DNA of 25,313 nucleotides from Dehalococcoidia bacterium. Lineage in GTDB: Bacteria > Chloroflexota > Dehalococcoidia > Lucifugimonadales > Lucifugimonadaceae. The DNA is taken from assembly GCA_012270805.1 (NCBI GenBank), contig JAAXHR010000041.1:1-25313 (forward strand), given 5' to 3'. The notes below the pieces were generated by a model. It was given only the letters and a program-made list of their open reading frames with translations. It was not told the origin of the DNA and did no database searches. Both the position numbers and the translations under genes were made by a program. Positions 16,364 to 24,106 of the stretch are shown piece by piece (position 1 is the first letter of the stretch; each line of letters starts with the position of its first letter).

Positions 16364-16849
16364 CTAAGCATTCGTTTGCGGTCGCTCGATTATCACCTTG
16401 CCCAAGATGTTACGGCGTGGGACTGGGCCGAACGTCCTGCTATCAGTTGAACGTCCGCGGTTATCGCCCATCACGATATATTCGTCTTCTCGCAACACCC
16501 AAGTTCGATCCATCTGAGGTTGACTGCTGTAGATGAACGGGTCGTCGATTTCGACTCCGCCGATTTGGAGACGCCCGGCAATTAATCGCACATGTTCACC
16601 CGGCAGGGCAACTATTCGCTTCGTCTCCCAGAATCGCTCCCGTTCGGGGTGTTCAAACAAGACGATGTCCCAGCGCGCCGGTTCAGACCTTTTGAAGGCT
16701 CGACGGCTGACCCGCACTCTTTGCCGGTCTCGCAACGCCGGGTGCATCGAGTGACCGACAATCAGCACCCATTTGCTAGTCAGACGATCAAGAAATCTGC
16801 CCGGAACTTCGACGATCGCTTGTAATTTCGTTTTGACGCTAGCGAACAT
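16364..16849 (-). CDS. sodX: Ni-superoxide dismutase maturation protease (S26 signal-peptidase family)
   Basis: Removes the N-terminal propeptide of the Ni-SOD precursor to expose the nickel-binding histidine. 161 residues. Signal peptidase I motifs are present: catalytic serine in GHSMHP (S34), catalytic lysine in TKRIVALPGE (K78), and the MGDNRGRSTDSRTFGPVP box. There is no convincing N-terminal membrane anchor, only a short WVLIV run before the serine, which fits a soluble processing enzyme better than a general signal peptidase. It is divergent from sodN with an 82 to 97 base gap. A general LepB is the alternative, but the neighbour decides. Confidence 0.92.
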   Translation of the reverse strand: MFASVKTKLQAIVEVPGRFLDRLTSKWVLIVGHSMHPALRDRQRVRVSRRAFKRSEPARWDIVLFEHPERERFWETKRIVALPGEHVRLIAGRLQIGGVEIDDPFIYSSQPQMDRTWVLREDEYIVMGDNRGRSTDSRTFGPVPRRNILGKVIIERPQTNA

Positions 16850-16946
16850 CGGAGTAGTCTATTCTTGATATCGGTAATCGACATGTTATCGACTATCGCT
16901 CTACTGGTCCGCGAGGTGGTCTCACGGAAACATGAAAGGAACCATG

Positions 16947-17378
16947 ATGATGCTACAAAGTGTCAGAAGAATAGCTGACCGTTTGTCCCCAATCGGCGTT
17001 GCCCATGCGCACTGTGACATCCCGTGCGGGATTTACGATCCTCGCGACGCAATTCAGGCAGCCCAGACCGTCATCCGGATGACTGAGTTGATCCAAGAAG
17101 CGGGTGACATGTCAGACGTTTCGGCGCGCAACAATCTTATCCGTTACGTCGTAGCCAAGGAAGAACACGCCAAGAAGGCCAAAGATGACATCCTCATCAT
17201 CTGGACCGACTACTTCAAGCCTGAGCATCTTGAGCAGTATCCGAACCTCCACGAACTAGTCTGGAACGCTTGCAAACTAGGTAGCCAAGCGAAGCAGAAC
17301 GTTGACATGGAGGCGGCGCAGGCCTTCAAAGCTGCTTTGGAAGAGATCGGCAACATCTTCTGGGAGACCAAGCAGTAG
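16947..17378 (+). CDS. sodN: Nickel superoxide dismutase precursor
   Basis: Dismutates superoxide with a Ni centre held by the N-terminal nickel hook. After a roughly 21-residue propeptide (ending IGVAHA) the mature chain starts HCDIPCGIYDP: H22 supplies the N-terminal amine and imidazole, and C23 and C27 the thiolates. The remaining about 120 residues form the expected helical bundle (VRAA-type helices around EEHAKKAKDDI and FKPEHLEQYPNLHELVW). Three ATGs stand in tandem at 16944, 16947 and 16950; 16947 was chosen because AAAGGA lies six bases before it. An ATG at 16932 would add five residues. Presence of Ni-SOD implies nickel uptake and oxygen exposure. A strong terminator follows 20 bases downstream. 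Confidence 0.96.
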   Translation: MMLQSVRRIADRLSPIGVAHAHCDIPCGIYDPRDAIQAAQTVIRMTELIQEAGDMSDVSARNNLIRYVVAKEEHAKKAKDDILIIWTDYFKPEHLEQYPNLHELVWNACKLGSQAKQNVDMEAAQAFKAALEEIGNIFWETKQ

Positions 17379-17398
17379 CCCATCTTTTTATCGAAAAC

Positions 17399-17434
17399 AA
17401 TCCCGTCCGTCGGATGACGCGGACGGGATTTTCG
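17399..17434. terminator. Bidirectional terminator between sodN and the cupin gene
   Basis: A perfect 11-base stem (AATCCCGTCCG with CGGACGGGATT), ten-base loop. It is followed by TTTC on the plus strand and by TGTTTTCG on the minus strand, so it can stop both sodN and the convergent prp/cupin transcript. Confidence 0.88.
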
Positions 17435-17460
17435 GATTTCCGGAAGGCCGATCGAATTAG

Positions 17461-17480
17461 CGCCGACCAGGTTATCGGCG
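17461..17480 (-). terminator. Second small hairpin just after the cupin stop codon
   Basis: CGCCGA pairs with TCGGCG around an 8-base loop, one base beyond the cupin stop on the minus strand. The following bases (CTAATTCG on the minus strand) are only weakly T-rich, so this may be an mRNA 3'-end stabiliser more than a terminator. Confidence 0.35.
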
Positions 17481-17481
17481 A

Positions 17482-17883
17482 CTATTGGGAACTACTGAAG
17501 AAACCAATGTCGTCGGAAATGTACTCTTCTCGAATCGGCGACCAGATATCAAGCGCGACGCAACCTTCACTCGTCGCGGTCACTTGATGCGGGACATGAC
17601 CGGGGATAACGTAGTGCTCTCCCGCAACCAATTTGGTCTTTTCGTGGCCCTCGAGTTCGAACCACGCTGAACCTTCCAGAACTCGCCCACACTGTTCGTG
17701 CATGTGGGAGTGCCACGGGACCACGGCGTTCGGATCGATATCGATGATGCCCATCATTACGCGCTCGCCCCAAATCAATCGGGCGTGCACACCGGGCAGC
17801 AACTCTCGTCGCTCGACGAATTCGGGATCGAAGTAACCGGCACCACCGTCGGGTGCACGCGTCTTGTCAACTTTGATCGTCAT
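17482..17883 (-). CDS. Single-domain cupin, metal-binding type, function unknown
   Basis: A 133-residue beta-barrel cupin. The two metal-binding motifs are clear: WHSHMHEQ (H58, H60, E63 or H62) with a downstream GRVLEG, and IPGHVPHQV (H96, H99). The family covers sensors, dioxygenases and isomerases, and the sequence does not decide between them. A ribosome site AAGGAGA stands about ten bases before ATG 17883. It is the last gene of the minus-strand run that begins with the TSUP permease, 30 bases after the ThDP enzyme, so it is likely co-transcribed with prpBCD. The second-shell residues are unremarkable. It could act on a small acid produced in this operon, but that is only a guess from position. 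Confidence 0.85.
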   Translation of the reverse strand: MTIKVDKTRAPDGGAGYFDPEFVERRELLPGVHARLIWGERVMMGIIDIDPNAVVPWHSHMHEQCGRVLEGSAWFELEGHEKTKLVAGEHYVIPGHVPHQVTATSEGCVALDIWSPIREEYISDDIGFFSSSQ

Positions 17884-17913
17884 GCTCTCGTCTCCTTGGG
17901 CGCGTCTCAGGAC

Positions 17914-19599
17914 TTAACCGTGCGAGCCTACTTTGCGATCGATCGCCGCTTCGGCCACTGGACTGATGATTTGATCCACTTCGATGTTTAGCAATGCCGG
18001 ACCGTTATGTGCGAATGCGCGTTTCATTGCCGGTTCAAGTTCCTCCGGCGTTCGGACGTTTTCTCCGTACGCGCCAAGACCCTTTGCCACTAGATCGTAG
18101 CGTGTTCCTCGTGCTAAGTCGGTCCATACTGGACGGCCGTAAATTCCCTTCTGAATCTGCCAATCTATACCCCAGATCGAATTGTTGCCTAGCAGAATCT
18201 TCACCGGCAGGTTATGACGCACCATCGTGTCGAGCTCCATGCCGTTGAAGCCGAACGAACCGTCTCCGACACAAACGACGCACTGAGTGTCGGGCAGTGC
18301 CACCTGTGCTCCCATCCCATAAGCGATGCCAACCCCGATCATTCCAAAGCTTGAAACATTGTGGAATCTGAATGGCCTTTCTCGGGGCACTGTGGCCCGC
18401 AGGAAATGGCAGTAGTCGCCACCATCGAATGTGATATGGGCATCGTCGTCGAGATGTTTCTGCAACGTCTCGCTCACGAACATCGGGTGCATCGGCGTGG
18501 ATGGGCCGGCATATTCGTAGAGTTCTTCCATCCAGGCTTCTCGTTCGCTTCGCAAGACGGATAACCAATCGGCCGGCTCTTGCCAGGTCAGCTTCGCGGC
18601 TTCGTCGACGAGCTGAGAAACCGCCGCACCGACATCGCTTAGAACCGCCACCTCGGCAGTCCGTGCTCTTCCTATCTCTGCGGGCGCCGGATCGACGACG
18701 ATGAACTTGACGTCCTTATTAAACGGTGGGTTGCCACCGAAACCGAGCGTGTAGTCCAAGCGTTTACCCAACATCAAAACGACGTCGGCCTCGCGGACCA
18801 TCTGAGCCGCCCGGTTCAACGGAAGATATCCCAATCCAATGCTGTACGGATGAGAGTCAGGGATGAGCGCCCGCGCAGAGTCCTCTGATACGAACGGGAT
18901 GCGCGTGGTCTCAACTAATCTTTGAACTTCGACGGGATCGGCGGTCGCTCCAGCTGAAGAACCAGCCATGATCAATGGCCGCTCTGCCGAATTGAGCAAC
19001 CGAACTGCTCTTCGAATTCTCGCCGTATCGGCCATAACCCTCGTCGGAGCGCTGTACTCACGCGGTGCGTATCTTTCGAAATCGGAAACATCCACGGTCG
19101 CTGATTGGTAGTCGTGAGGAATGGTCAGGTGAACCGGTCCTTGGCGACCGCTGAGAGCCGTGCGAAAGGCCAACGCGACGTACTCTGGGATGCGTTCCGG
19201 CGATGGAACCTGCCATGCGCCTTTTGTCACTGGTCTAGCAATGCCAACTTGATCGATCTCCTGCATCGCACCACGCCCCAAATTCGGCGAATCGGCACTA
19301 CCCGCGATATTGACCACAGGCGCCTCCGAGTGCAACGCGTTCGCCAAAGCTGGCACCGCGTTCGCATGTCCGGGCGTCGTTGAGAGTGCGACCGAAGCGC
19401 GACGGAGTATTCGTGCATATGAGTCGGCCGCATGAACCGCGCCGGACTCGTGGCGCGTGTCAATCATGCGGAACGGTTCATCGACCATGCGATCCAACAT
19501 GTCGAGAATGTGATCGCCCGCGATACCGAACAGCGTGTCAACGCCCTCGGCTTTGAGGGACATATTCAACAAATCGCTGCCGGTCAGCTTTTTCGTCAA
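17914..19599 (-). CDS. Thiamine-diphosphate enzyme of the acetolactate synthase / 2-hydroxyacyl-CoA lyase superfamily
   Basis: A 561-residue ThDP enzyme with three domains: PYR (about 1-170) with the catalytic glutamate in TRHESGAVHAAD (E51), a central domain (about 190-335), and a PP domain with the ThDP/Mg motif GDGSFGFNGMEL (445-447) ending in GNNSIWG (N472, N473). The reaction is not identifiable by eye; superfamily members make acetolactate or decarboxylate or cleave 2-oxo and 2-hydroxyacyl substrates. An acetolactate synthase small subunit is absent. The start is TTG 19599, which overlaps the prpD stop as TTGA, indicating tight coupling to the methylcitrate genes. Pyruvate, the product of PrpB, is a plausible substrate, as are short 2-hydroxyacyl-CoAs that would yield propionyl units. 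Confidence 0.85.
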   Translation of the reverse strand: MTKKLTGSDLLNMSLKAEGVDTLFGIAGDHILDMLDRMVDEPFRMIDTRHESGAVHAADSYARILRRASVALSTTPGHANAVPALANALHSEAPVVNIAGSADSPNLGRGAMQEIDQVGIARPVTKGAWQVPSPERIPEYVALAFRTALSGRQGPVHLTIPHDYQSATVDVSDFERYAPREYSAPTRVMADTARIRRAVRLLNSAERPLIMAGSSAGATADPVEVQRLVETTRIPFVSEDSARALIPDSHPYSIGLGYLPLNRAAQMVREADVVLMLGKRLDYTLGFGGNPPFNKDVKFIVVDPAPAEIGRARTAEVAVLSDVGAAVSQLVDEAAKLTWQEPADWLSVLRSEREAWMEELYEYAGPSTPMHPMFVSETLQKHLDDDAHITFDGGDYCHFLRATVPRERPFRFHNVSSFGMIGVGIAYGMGAQVALPDTQCVVCVGDGSFGFNGMELDTMVRHNLPVKILLGNNSIWGIDWQIQKGIYGRPVWTDLARGTRYDLVAKGLGAYGENVRTPEELEPAMKRAFAHNGPALLNIEVDQIISPVAEAAIDRKVGSHG

Positions 19600-21053
19600 T
19601 TCTCAGCAGTCCTTTCCACCTGAGTGTCTAGGCTCAATACATCCATGAATTCGGTCACGGGCATCTCATCTAACTCTTCCAATTTACGGAACCTCGCACC
19701 AACTTCACGCACGAAATCGGAATCGCCAAACGTGGATTCAAGGTTCCCGTTGAGCTTGTCGAAAAGAAGCGGGATCGCTTCAGTTCGACGAGTTCGGTGT
19801 CCGATCGGAAAACGGACCTCCACTTCATCGGTGCTGCTTCCGTCATCAAATTTCACCGTCAGAGCATTCGCGATTGAACGCTTTTCCGGATCGAGGTACT
19901 CGGTTGTGTACTCAGGACGTTCGGATACCACCATCTTCTCGCGCAAGGCATCAATGCGTGGATCGTTCGATGCGTCATCCTCGTAGTCGTCCGATGTGAC
20001 ATCACCGTTGATTAAAGCCACTGCAGTCATGTATTGAATGCAGTGATCTCGATCGGCTGGATTGTTCAGTTCGCCCTTCTTGTCGATGATCCGTATCGCA
20101 GGCTCTTGGGTCTTAATTTCAACTTTGCGAACCTCATCTAATCGATGTGCCACCATCGGATGCAAGGCGACGCCGGCTTCAACGGCAGTCTGCCCGTGGA
20201 ACTCCGCCGGGTACTTGACTTTGAACAGCACGTTTTCCATCACGTACGACGTAAGGGGTCTCCCTAGCGTGACATCTTGTCCTTCGAACCACACATCTTG
20301 AAAACCGTAGTTTGGTGCTGTTAGAGCCGAGTAACAGCCACCCATACCCCGCAATGCGAATTCGGCGAGTGAAACGCCACGTGATGCCGCATCTCCAGCT
20401 GCCCAGGATTTTCTGGCGTTGGTGTTTGGGGCATGCCGATAGGTGCGCAAAGTTGCATCAAGCCACGCGTGTGAAACCGCGGATGACACGATTTCTTCAT
20501 CGCTGTCCGACATGGCGGCTGCGGCAACTGCAGCCGAAGCAATCTTGACGAGCAGGACGTGATCGATCCCTACACGATTGAATGCGTTGTCGAGTGCCAA
20601 AATGCCTTGGATCTCGTAGGCTCGTATCGTCATCTCAAGGACATCACGTACACGAAATGTATGGCCGCCAAGTTCTCTACGAGATCTGGAGATGCTGTCC
20701 GTCGCTGCGAGAATCGCTCCTAAGTTGTCGGACGGGTGTCCCCATTCTTTGGCGAGCCAAGTGTCGTTGAAATCGAGCCACCGGATTGCGGTCGTGATGT
20801 CGAACGCGGCTTGTGAAGCAGATTTGAAATGCGATGTCCCGGGAATTGGCGTTTGACCACGTGAGTTATCCAGCGCTCCGTCGGTCGTGATGAAGTCGCG
20901 ACATGCTGGAAAACCGAGTGCCAAAAATGCGCACCCGATGGAATCCATAAGCGCTAGCCGCGCAGTTCGAAACGCCTCATCAGTGCCGACCTCTCCCGGA
21001 CGGCAGGCATATTCAGCAATCTCGGCAATGACTTCGTCGTATCGGTTCGTCAT
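19596..21053 (-). CDS. prpD: 2-methylcitrate dehydratase (MmgE/PrpD family)
   Basis: Dehydrates 2-methylcitrate to 2-methyl-cis-aconitate. 485 residues from ATG 21053, the normal PrpD length; the frame is open for another 55 codons inside the citrate synthase gene but that extension is not PrpD-like, and the ATG at 21053 shares a base with the prpC stop (TAATG). Family stretches visible include LALMDSIGCAFLAL, DFNDTWLAKEWGHPSDNLG with the active-site aspartate and histidine region, and VLFKVKYPAEFHGQTAVEAG. PrpB upstream and PrpC overlapping confirm the methylcitrate role within the wider MmgE/PrpD family. Confidence 0.94.
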   Translation of the reverse strand: MTNRYDEVIAEIAEYACRPGEVGTDEAFRTARLALMDSIGCAFLALGFPACRDFITTDGALDNSRGQTPIPGTSHFKSASQAAFDITTAIRWLDFNDTWLAKEWGHPSDNLGAILAATDSISRSRRELGGHTFRVRDVLEMTIRAYEIQGILALDNAFNRVGIDHVLLVKIASAAVAAAAMSDSDEEIVSSAVSHAWLDATLRTYRHAPNTNARKSWAAGDAASRGVSLAEFALRGMGGCYSALTAPNYGFQDVWFEGQDVTLGRPLTSYVMENVLFKVKYPAEFHGQTAVEAGVALHPMVAHRLDEVRKVEIKTQEPAIRIIDKKGELNNPADRDHCIQYMTAVALINGDVTSDDYEDDASNDPRIDALREKMVVSERPEYTTEYLDPEKRSIANALTVKFDDGSSTDEVEVRFPIGHRTRRTEAIPLLFDKLNGNLESTFGDSDFVREVGARFRKLEELDEMPVTEFMDVLSLDTQVERTAEN

Positions 21054-22171
21054 TACCTGTCTTGCAACTCGACGTATTTCCGTGCGGACGGTCCAATATA
21101 GTCCGCGTTCGGTCGAATCAATCTGTTGTCGTCGCGCTGTTCGATTACGTGCGCGACCCAACCTGAAGTGCGGCTGACGGCAAACAACGGAGTAAACATT
21201 ACCGTTGGGATGCCACACAGGTGATACGCGGTCGCTGAATAGAAATCGAGGTTGGGATGCAGTCCCTTCTCGCGCATCATCACCTCTTCGATCCCTTCAG
21301 AGATCTCGAAATATGTCGTATCTTCGTTCTCGATGGCGAGTGTCCGAGCCAGTTCCTTCACGATGTCGGATCTGGGATCCCCGAATTTGTAGACCCGATG
21401 GCCAAAGCCCATGATCAACCGTCGCGCATCAAGCATGTGTTGAATCGATTTCTCCGCTTGTTGCGGGCTGTCGAACGAGGCTATGAGTTCCATCGCCGCC
21501 TCGTTAGCGCCGCCGTGGAGGGGACCTCGCAGTGCGCCGATCGCCGCGACTACTGCTGAGTAGGTATCCGAGAGTGTGCTGGTCACCACCCGCCCAGTGA
21601 ATGTTGAAGCGTTGAATTCATGTTCGGCGTAGAGAACAAGTATGGTGTCGAGCGTGCGACGAGCGGATTCGTTAGGTTTCTGATCAGTCAGTAACCGGAG
21701 GAAATGTCCTGCCAGCCCGACCTCGTTGGACTGAGTATCGATCCGCTGCTTTCGATGCGCGTAACGATGCCAATAAGCCAACATCGATGTCATGGATGCC
21801 ATCAATCGATCTGCAACGTATGGCGCGCTTCTGCCCTCTTCGCCTTCGGGTTCAAGTGAACCGATCATCGACGAGCCAGTTCGTAACACATCCATCGGGT
21901 GCGTTGACATCGGCAATGCTTCGAGCACACGGCACACGTCGGGCGGCAGCTCGCGGAGATTGGCCAATCGCTCGTTGTAAGCTCGCAGCTCCATTCGGTC
22001 GGGCAGTTTGCCGTAGATTAGCAGATACGCCACCTCCTCAAAGGTTGAGTGCTTAGCCAAGTCTTCAATGCTGTAGCCGCGGTAAGTCAGTCCGGCACCA
22101 GCTTTGCCCACGGTTGAGATTCCGGTTTCTCCGACAATTACGCCAGCCAAACCTTTGGCAGTGATGGTCAT
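21053..22171 (-). CDS. prpC: 2-methylcitrate synthase / citrate synthase
   Basis: Condenses propionyl-CoA (or acetyl-CoA) with oxaloacetate. 372 residues, the short bacterial/archaeal type II length without the Zn-binding NADH-sensitive N-terminal domain. Active-site histidines are in GPLHGGANEA and GFGHRVYK, the aspartate in NLDFYSA. Operon position between prpB and prpD points to methylcitrate synthesis, but enzymes of this subgroup often accept acetyl-CoA as well and may be the housekeeping citrate synthase. The start overlaps the prpB stop by four bases (ATGA). Confidence 0.94.
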   Translation of the reverse strand: MTITAKGLAGVIVGETGISTVGKAGAGLTYRGYSIEDLAKHSTFEEVAYLLIYGKLPDRMELRAYNERLANLRELPPDVCRVLEALPMSTHPMDVLRTGSSMIGSLEPEGEEGRSAPYVADRLMASMTSMLAYWHRYAHRKQRIDTQSNEVGLAGHFLRLLTDQKPNESARRTLDTILVLYAEHEFNASTFTGRVVTSTLSDTYSAVVAAIGALRGPLHGGANEAAMELIASFDSPQQAEKSIQHMLDARRLIMGFGHRVYKFGDPRSDIVKELARTLAIENEDTTYFEISEGIEEVMMREKGLHPNLDFYSATAYHLCGIPTVMFTPLFAVSRTSGWVAHVIEQRDDNRLIRPNADYIGPSARKYVELQDR

Positions 22172-23052
22172 TTCGTTGGTCCCGATTGCCTGCGAGCTGA
22201 AAACAGGTCGTTTATTTTCTGTTCGTATTCGTGGTAGCCGATGTTCTCATAAAGTTCTTCACGAGTCTGCATTAACCGCACAACATCGCGCTGTGTCCCT
22301 GAATTCTTGATTCCAGAGTACACCTCTTCGGCGGCACGGCTCATCGCGCGAAATGCGGAGAGTGGGTATAGTGCCATGGCTACGTCCGCTGATCGCAACT
22401 GATCGACTGTGAATTGTGGCGTATTACCGAATTCGGTCAGGTTTGCAAGTATCGGCACGTTGGTTTGAGCAGCGAATTCTCGGTACTGCTTCAACTCAGT
22501 CACCGCTTCGGCGAAGATCGAGTTAGCACCTGCATCGATGTACGCAGCACAACGGTCCAAAGTTCGCGTCAACCCCTCCGTGGCCAGCGCGTCTGTGCGG
22601 GCCATGACCATGAATTGGTCGTCGAACCGCGCATCGACCGCAGACTTGATTCGATCACACATCTCTTCGGTCTCCACCACCATCTTGCCCGGCAGATGGC
22701 CACATCGCTTCTCCTGCACCTGATCCTCAATGTGGATCGCCGCAACCCCGGCTCGCTCCATCTCACGAACAGTTCGGGCGATTGAAAGCGCGGCACCCCA
22801 ACCGGTATCGCAATCTACGAGTAACGGCAACTCACTCGCAGACCTGATGCGTTCAACGTCGATCAACACGTCAGTCATGCCCGTCATGCCCAGATCCGGT
22901 AATCCATAGGAGGCAGTAGCGATGCCGCTACCTGACAGATAGATTGCCTTGAAGCCTGCTTTTTCGGCTTGGATTGCGGCGTATGCGTTGATTACACCTG
23001 CGACCTGCAATGGTCGTTCGGCCTCCATCGCGTCGTACATGTTTCTGCGCAT
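22168..23052 (-). CDS. prpB: 2-methylisocitrate lyase
   Basis: Cleaves 2-methylisocitrate to pyruvate and succinate. 294 residues with a phosphoenolpyruvate-mutase/isocitrate-lyase barrel. The catalytic cysteine loop is QEKRCGHLPGK (C117), the metal-binding aspartates are in LLVDCDTGWG (near 80-82), and IEDQ follows. The KRCGH motif separates it from phosphonopyruvate-type members of the superfamily. A methionine at codon 5 (MYDAMEAERPL) is a possible alternative start. The gene lies 36 bases after the TSUP permease stop. Confidence 0.94.
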   Translation of the reverse strand: MRRNMYDAMEAERPLQVAGVINAYAAIQAEKAGFKAIYLSGSGIATASYGLPDLGMTGMTDVLIDVERIRSASELPLLVDCDTGWGAALSIARTVREMERAGVAAIHIEDQVQEKRCGHLPGKMVVETEEMCDRIKSAVDARFDDQFMVMARTDALATEGLTRTLDRCAAYIDAGANSIFAEAVTELKQYREFAAQTNVPILANLTEFGNTPQFTVDQLRSADVAMALYPLSAFRAMSRAAEEVYSGIKNSGTQRDVVRLMQTREELYENIGYHEYEQKINDLFSARRQSGPTK

Positions 23053-23088
23053 TGATCCGTGAACCCGGTTGAGTTGCTTGCAGTTAGT

Positions 23089-23934
23089 TTAGTCGCGGAA
23101 CGCGCCTAAAAGGACCGCCGGGGCGACGAGAAGGACCACGATGCCCACGACAAGCCGGAGACCTGCGGCATCGAAGCGATTCGCCAATCTGGTGCCAGCG
23201 TACATGCCCAAGACGCCAGGTATGCCTACGATCGCGATCAAGTGCCAGTCAACACCTCCTTTCAGCAGATGTCCGACGAAACCTGCGATCCCCACAAGCA
23301 CTGTGATAGCCAAGTTTGTTCCGGCGGCTTTGTGCGGGTCCATCTTCATCGCGAGTAACGCTGGCATCCGCAACACTCCCAAGACCAATCCCACCGCTCC
23401 ACCTATCAGGCCGATTACAAACCCAGCGACACCTTCCCTACTCACTTGTTTCACGTCGAGTTCGAGTTGACCGTCGCCGCCGCCTGTCATCGCGCGCCGG
23501 GTGCGCGCGCTGGGGTAGCGACGGCGTATACGCATGATCCTGAGCGACCAGAAGATCAGGAAAAGAGCCGACCAAGCCATCAGCAGTGTCACCACCGTGA
23601 GAAGTACCCAGATCGGAACCGCGTCGGCGAAGTAGCCGCCGAAGAATGCGCCGACGATTGCAGGCCCCCCCATCGCGAAAACAACAGTAGGAACTACCCG
23701 GTTGCTGAAAAACGCTTCAAGTGTCCCAAGCGTTGAACCCATCACGCTGATCATGAGATTGGTGCCAGCAGCGATCAGTGGATCTACCCCGAAAAGAGTC
23801 AGCATCGGCAATCTGATGACCCCCAATGCGATCCCGACGACACCACCGGATAATCCTACTGCGAGCGAGATCACGCCCATCAGAACAAGCTGCCAGACCG
23901 CTAGGTCGGTGTTAGTTCCGAGAATCAAATCCAT
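23089..23934 (-). CDS. TSUP-family (TauE/SafE) membrane permease
   Basis: A 281-residue integral membrane protein with eight or so hydrophobic segments. The TSUP internal duplication is visible: DPLIAAGTNLMISVMG in the first half and DPHKAAGTNLAITVLVG in the second, each after a glycine-rich helix (LSGGVVGIALGV and IGGAVGLVLGVLRMPA). Members export sulfite, sulfonates or organosulfur or small carboxylic compounds; the substrate cannot be told. It is the first gene of the run that continues with prpB, C and D, so a role with propionate-derived or sulfonate-derived acids is plausible. No ribosome site of the usual type stands before ATG 23934. Confidence 0.88.
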   Translation of the reverse strand: MDLILGTNTDLAVWQLVLMGVISLAVGLSGGVVGIALGVIRLPMLTLFGVDPLIAAGTNLMISVMGSTLGTLEAFFSNRVVPTVVFAMGGPAIVGAFFGGYFADAVPIWVLLTVVTLLMAWSALFLIFWSLRIMRIRRRYPSARTRRAMTGGGDGQLELDVKQVSREGVAGFVIGLIGGAVGLVLGVLRMPALLAMKMDPHKAAGTNLAITVLVGIAGFVGHLLKGGVDWHLIAIVGIPGVLGMYAGTRLANRFDAAGLRLVVGIVVLLVAPAVLLGAFRD

Positions 23935-23974
23935 CGCGGTTCTCGGAGGTATTGGTGTTTAGTTTTGATTAAAT

Positions 23975-23994
23975 TCGACGCGCCGATGCGTCGA
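23975..23994. other. Perfect hairpin between the DapA-like gene and the TSUP/prp operon
   Basis: TCGACGC and GCGTCGA form a perfect 7-base stem with a 6-base loop, about 40 bases before the TSUP start codon and 110 bases after the DapA-like stop. It could be a terminator of the upstream minus-strand pair (the following AATTTAATC is only weakly T-rich) or a dimer-binding operator for the prp operon. The rest of the 172-base gap shows nothing further that I recognise. Confidence 0.4.
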
Positions 23995-24106
23995 CAATTG
24001 CAGTCAGTGACTTCACCATAGTATTCTGAGGCGATTTCGAGAATCGAATTCGTCCTCAACCGGCTCTTTGGAGTGACAGTCATGTCCCAAAAACAACCGT
24101 GAGTGA

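Noticed and set aside
17914..23934. Sulfonate degradation operon (TauE-like permease plus sulfoacetaldehyde acetyltransferase)
   Set aside because: TSUP and a ThDP enzyme together recall tauE-xsc, but the ThDP gene is coupled to prpBCD, no phosphate acetyltransferase or taurine gene is seen, and the Xsc assignment has no direct motif support.
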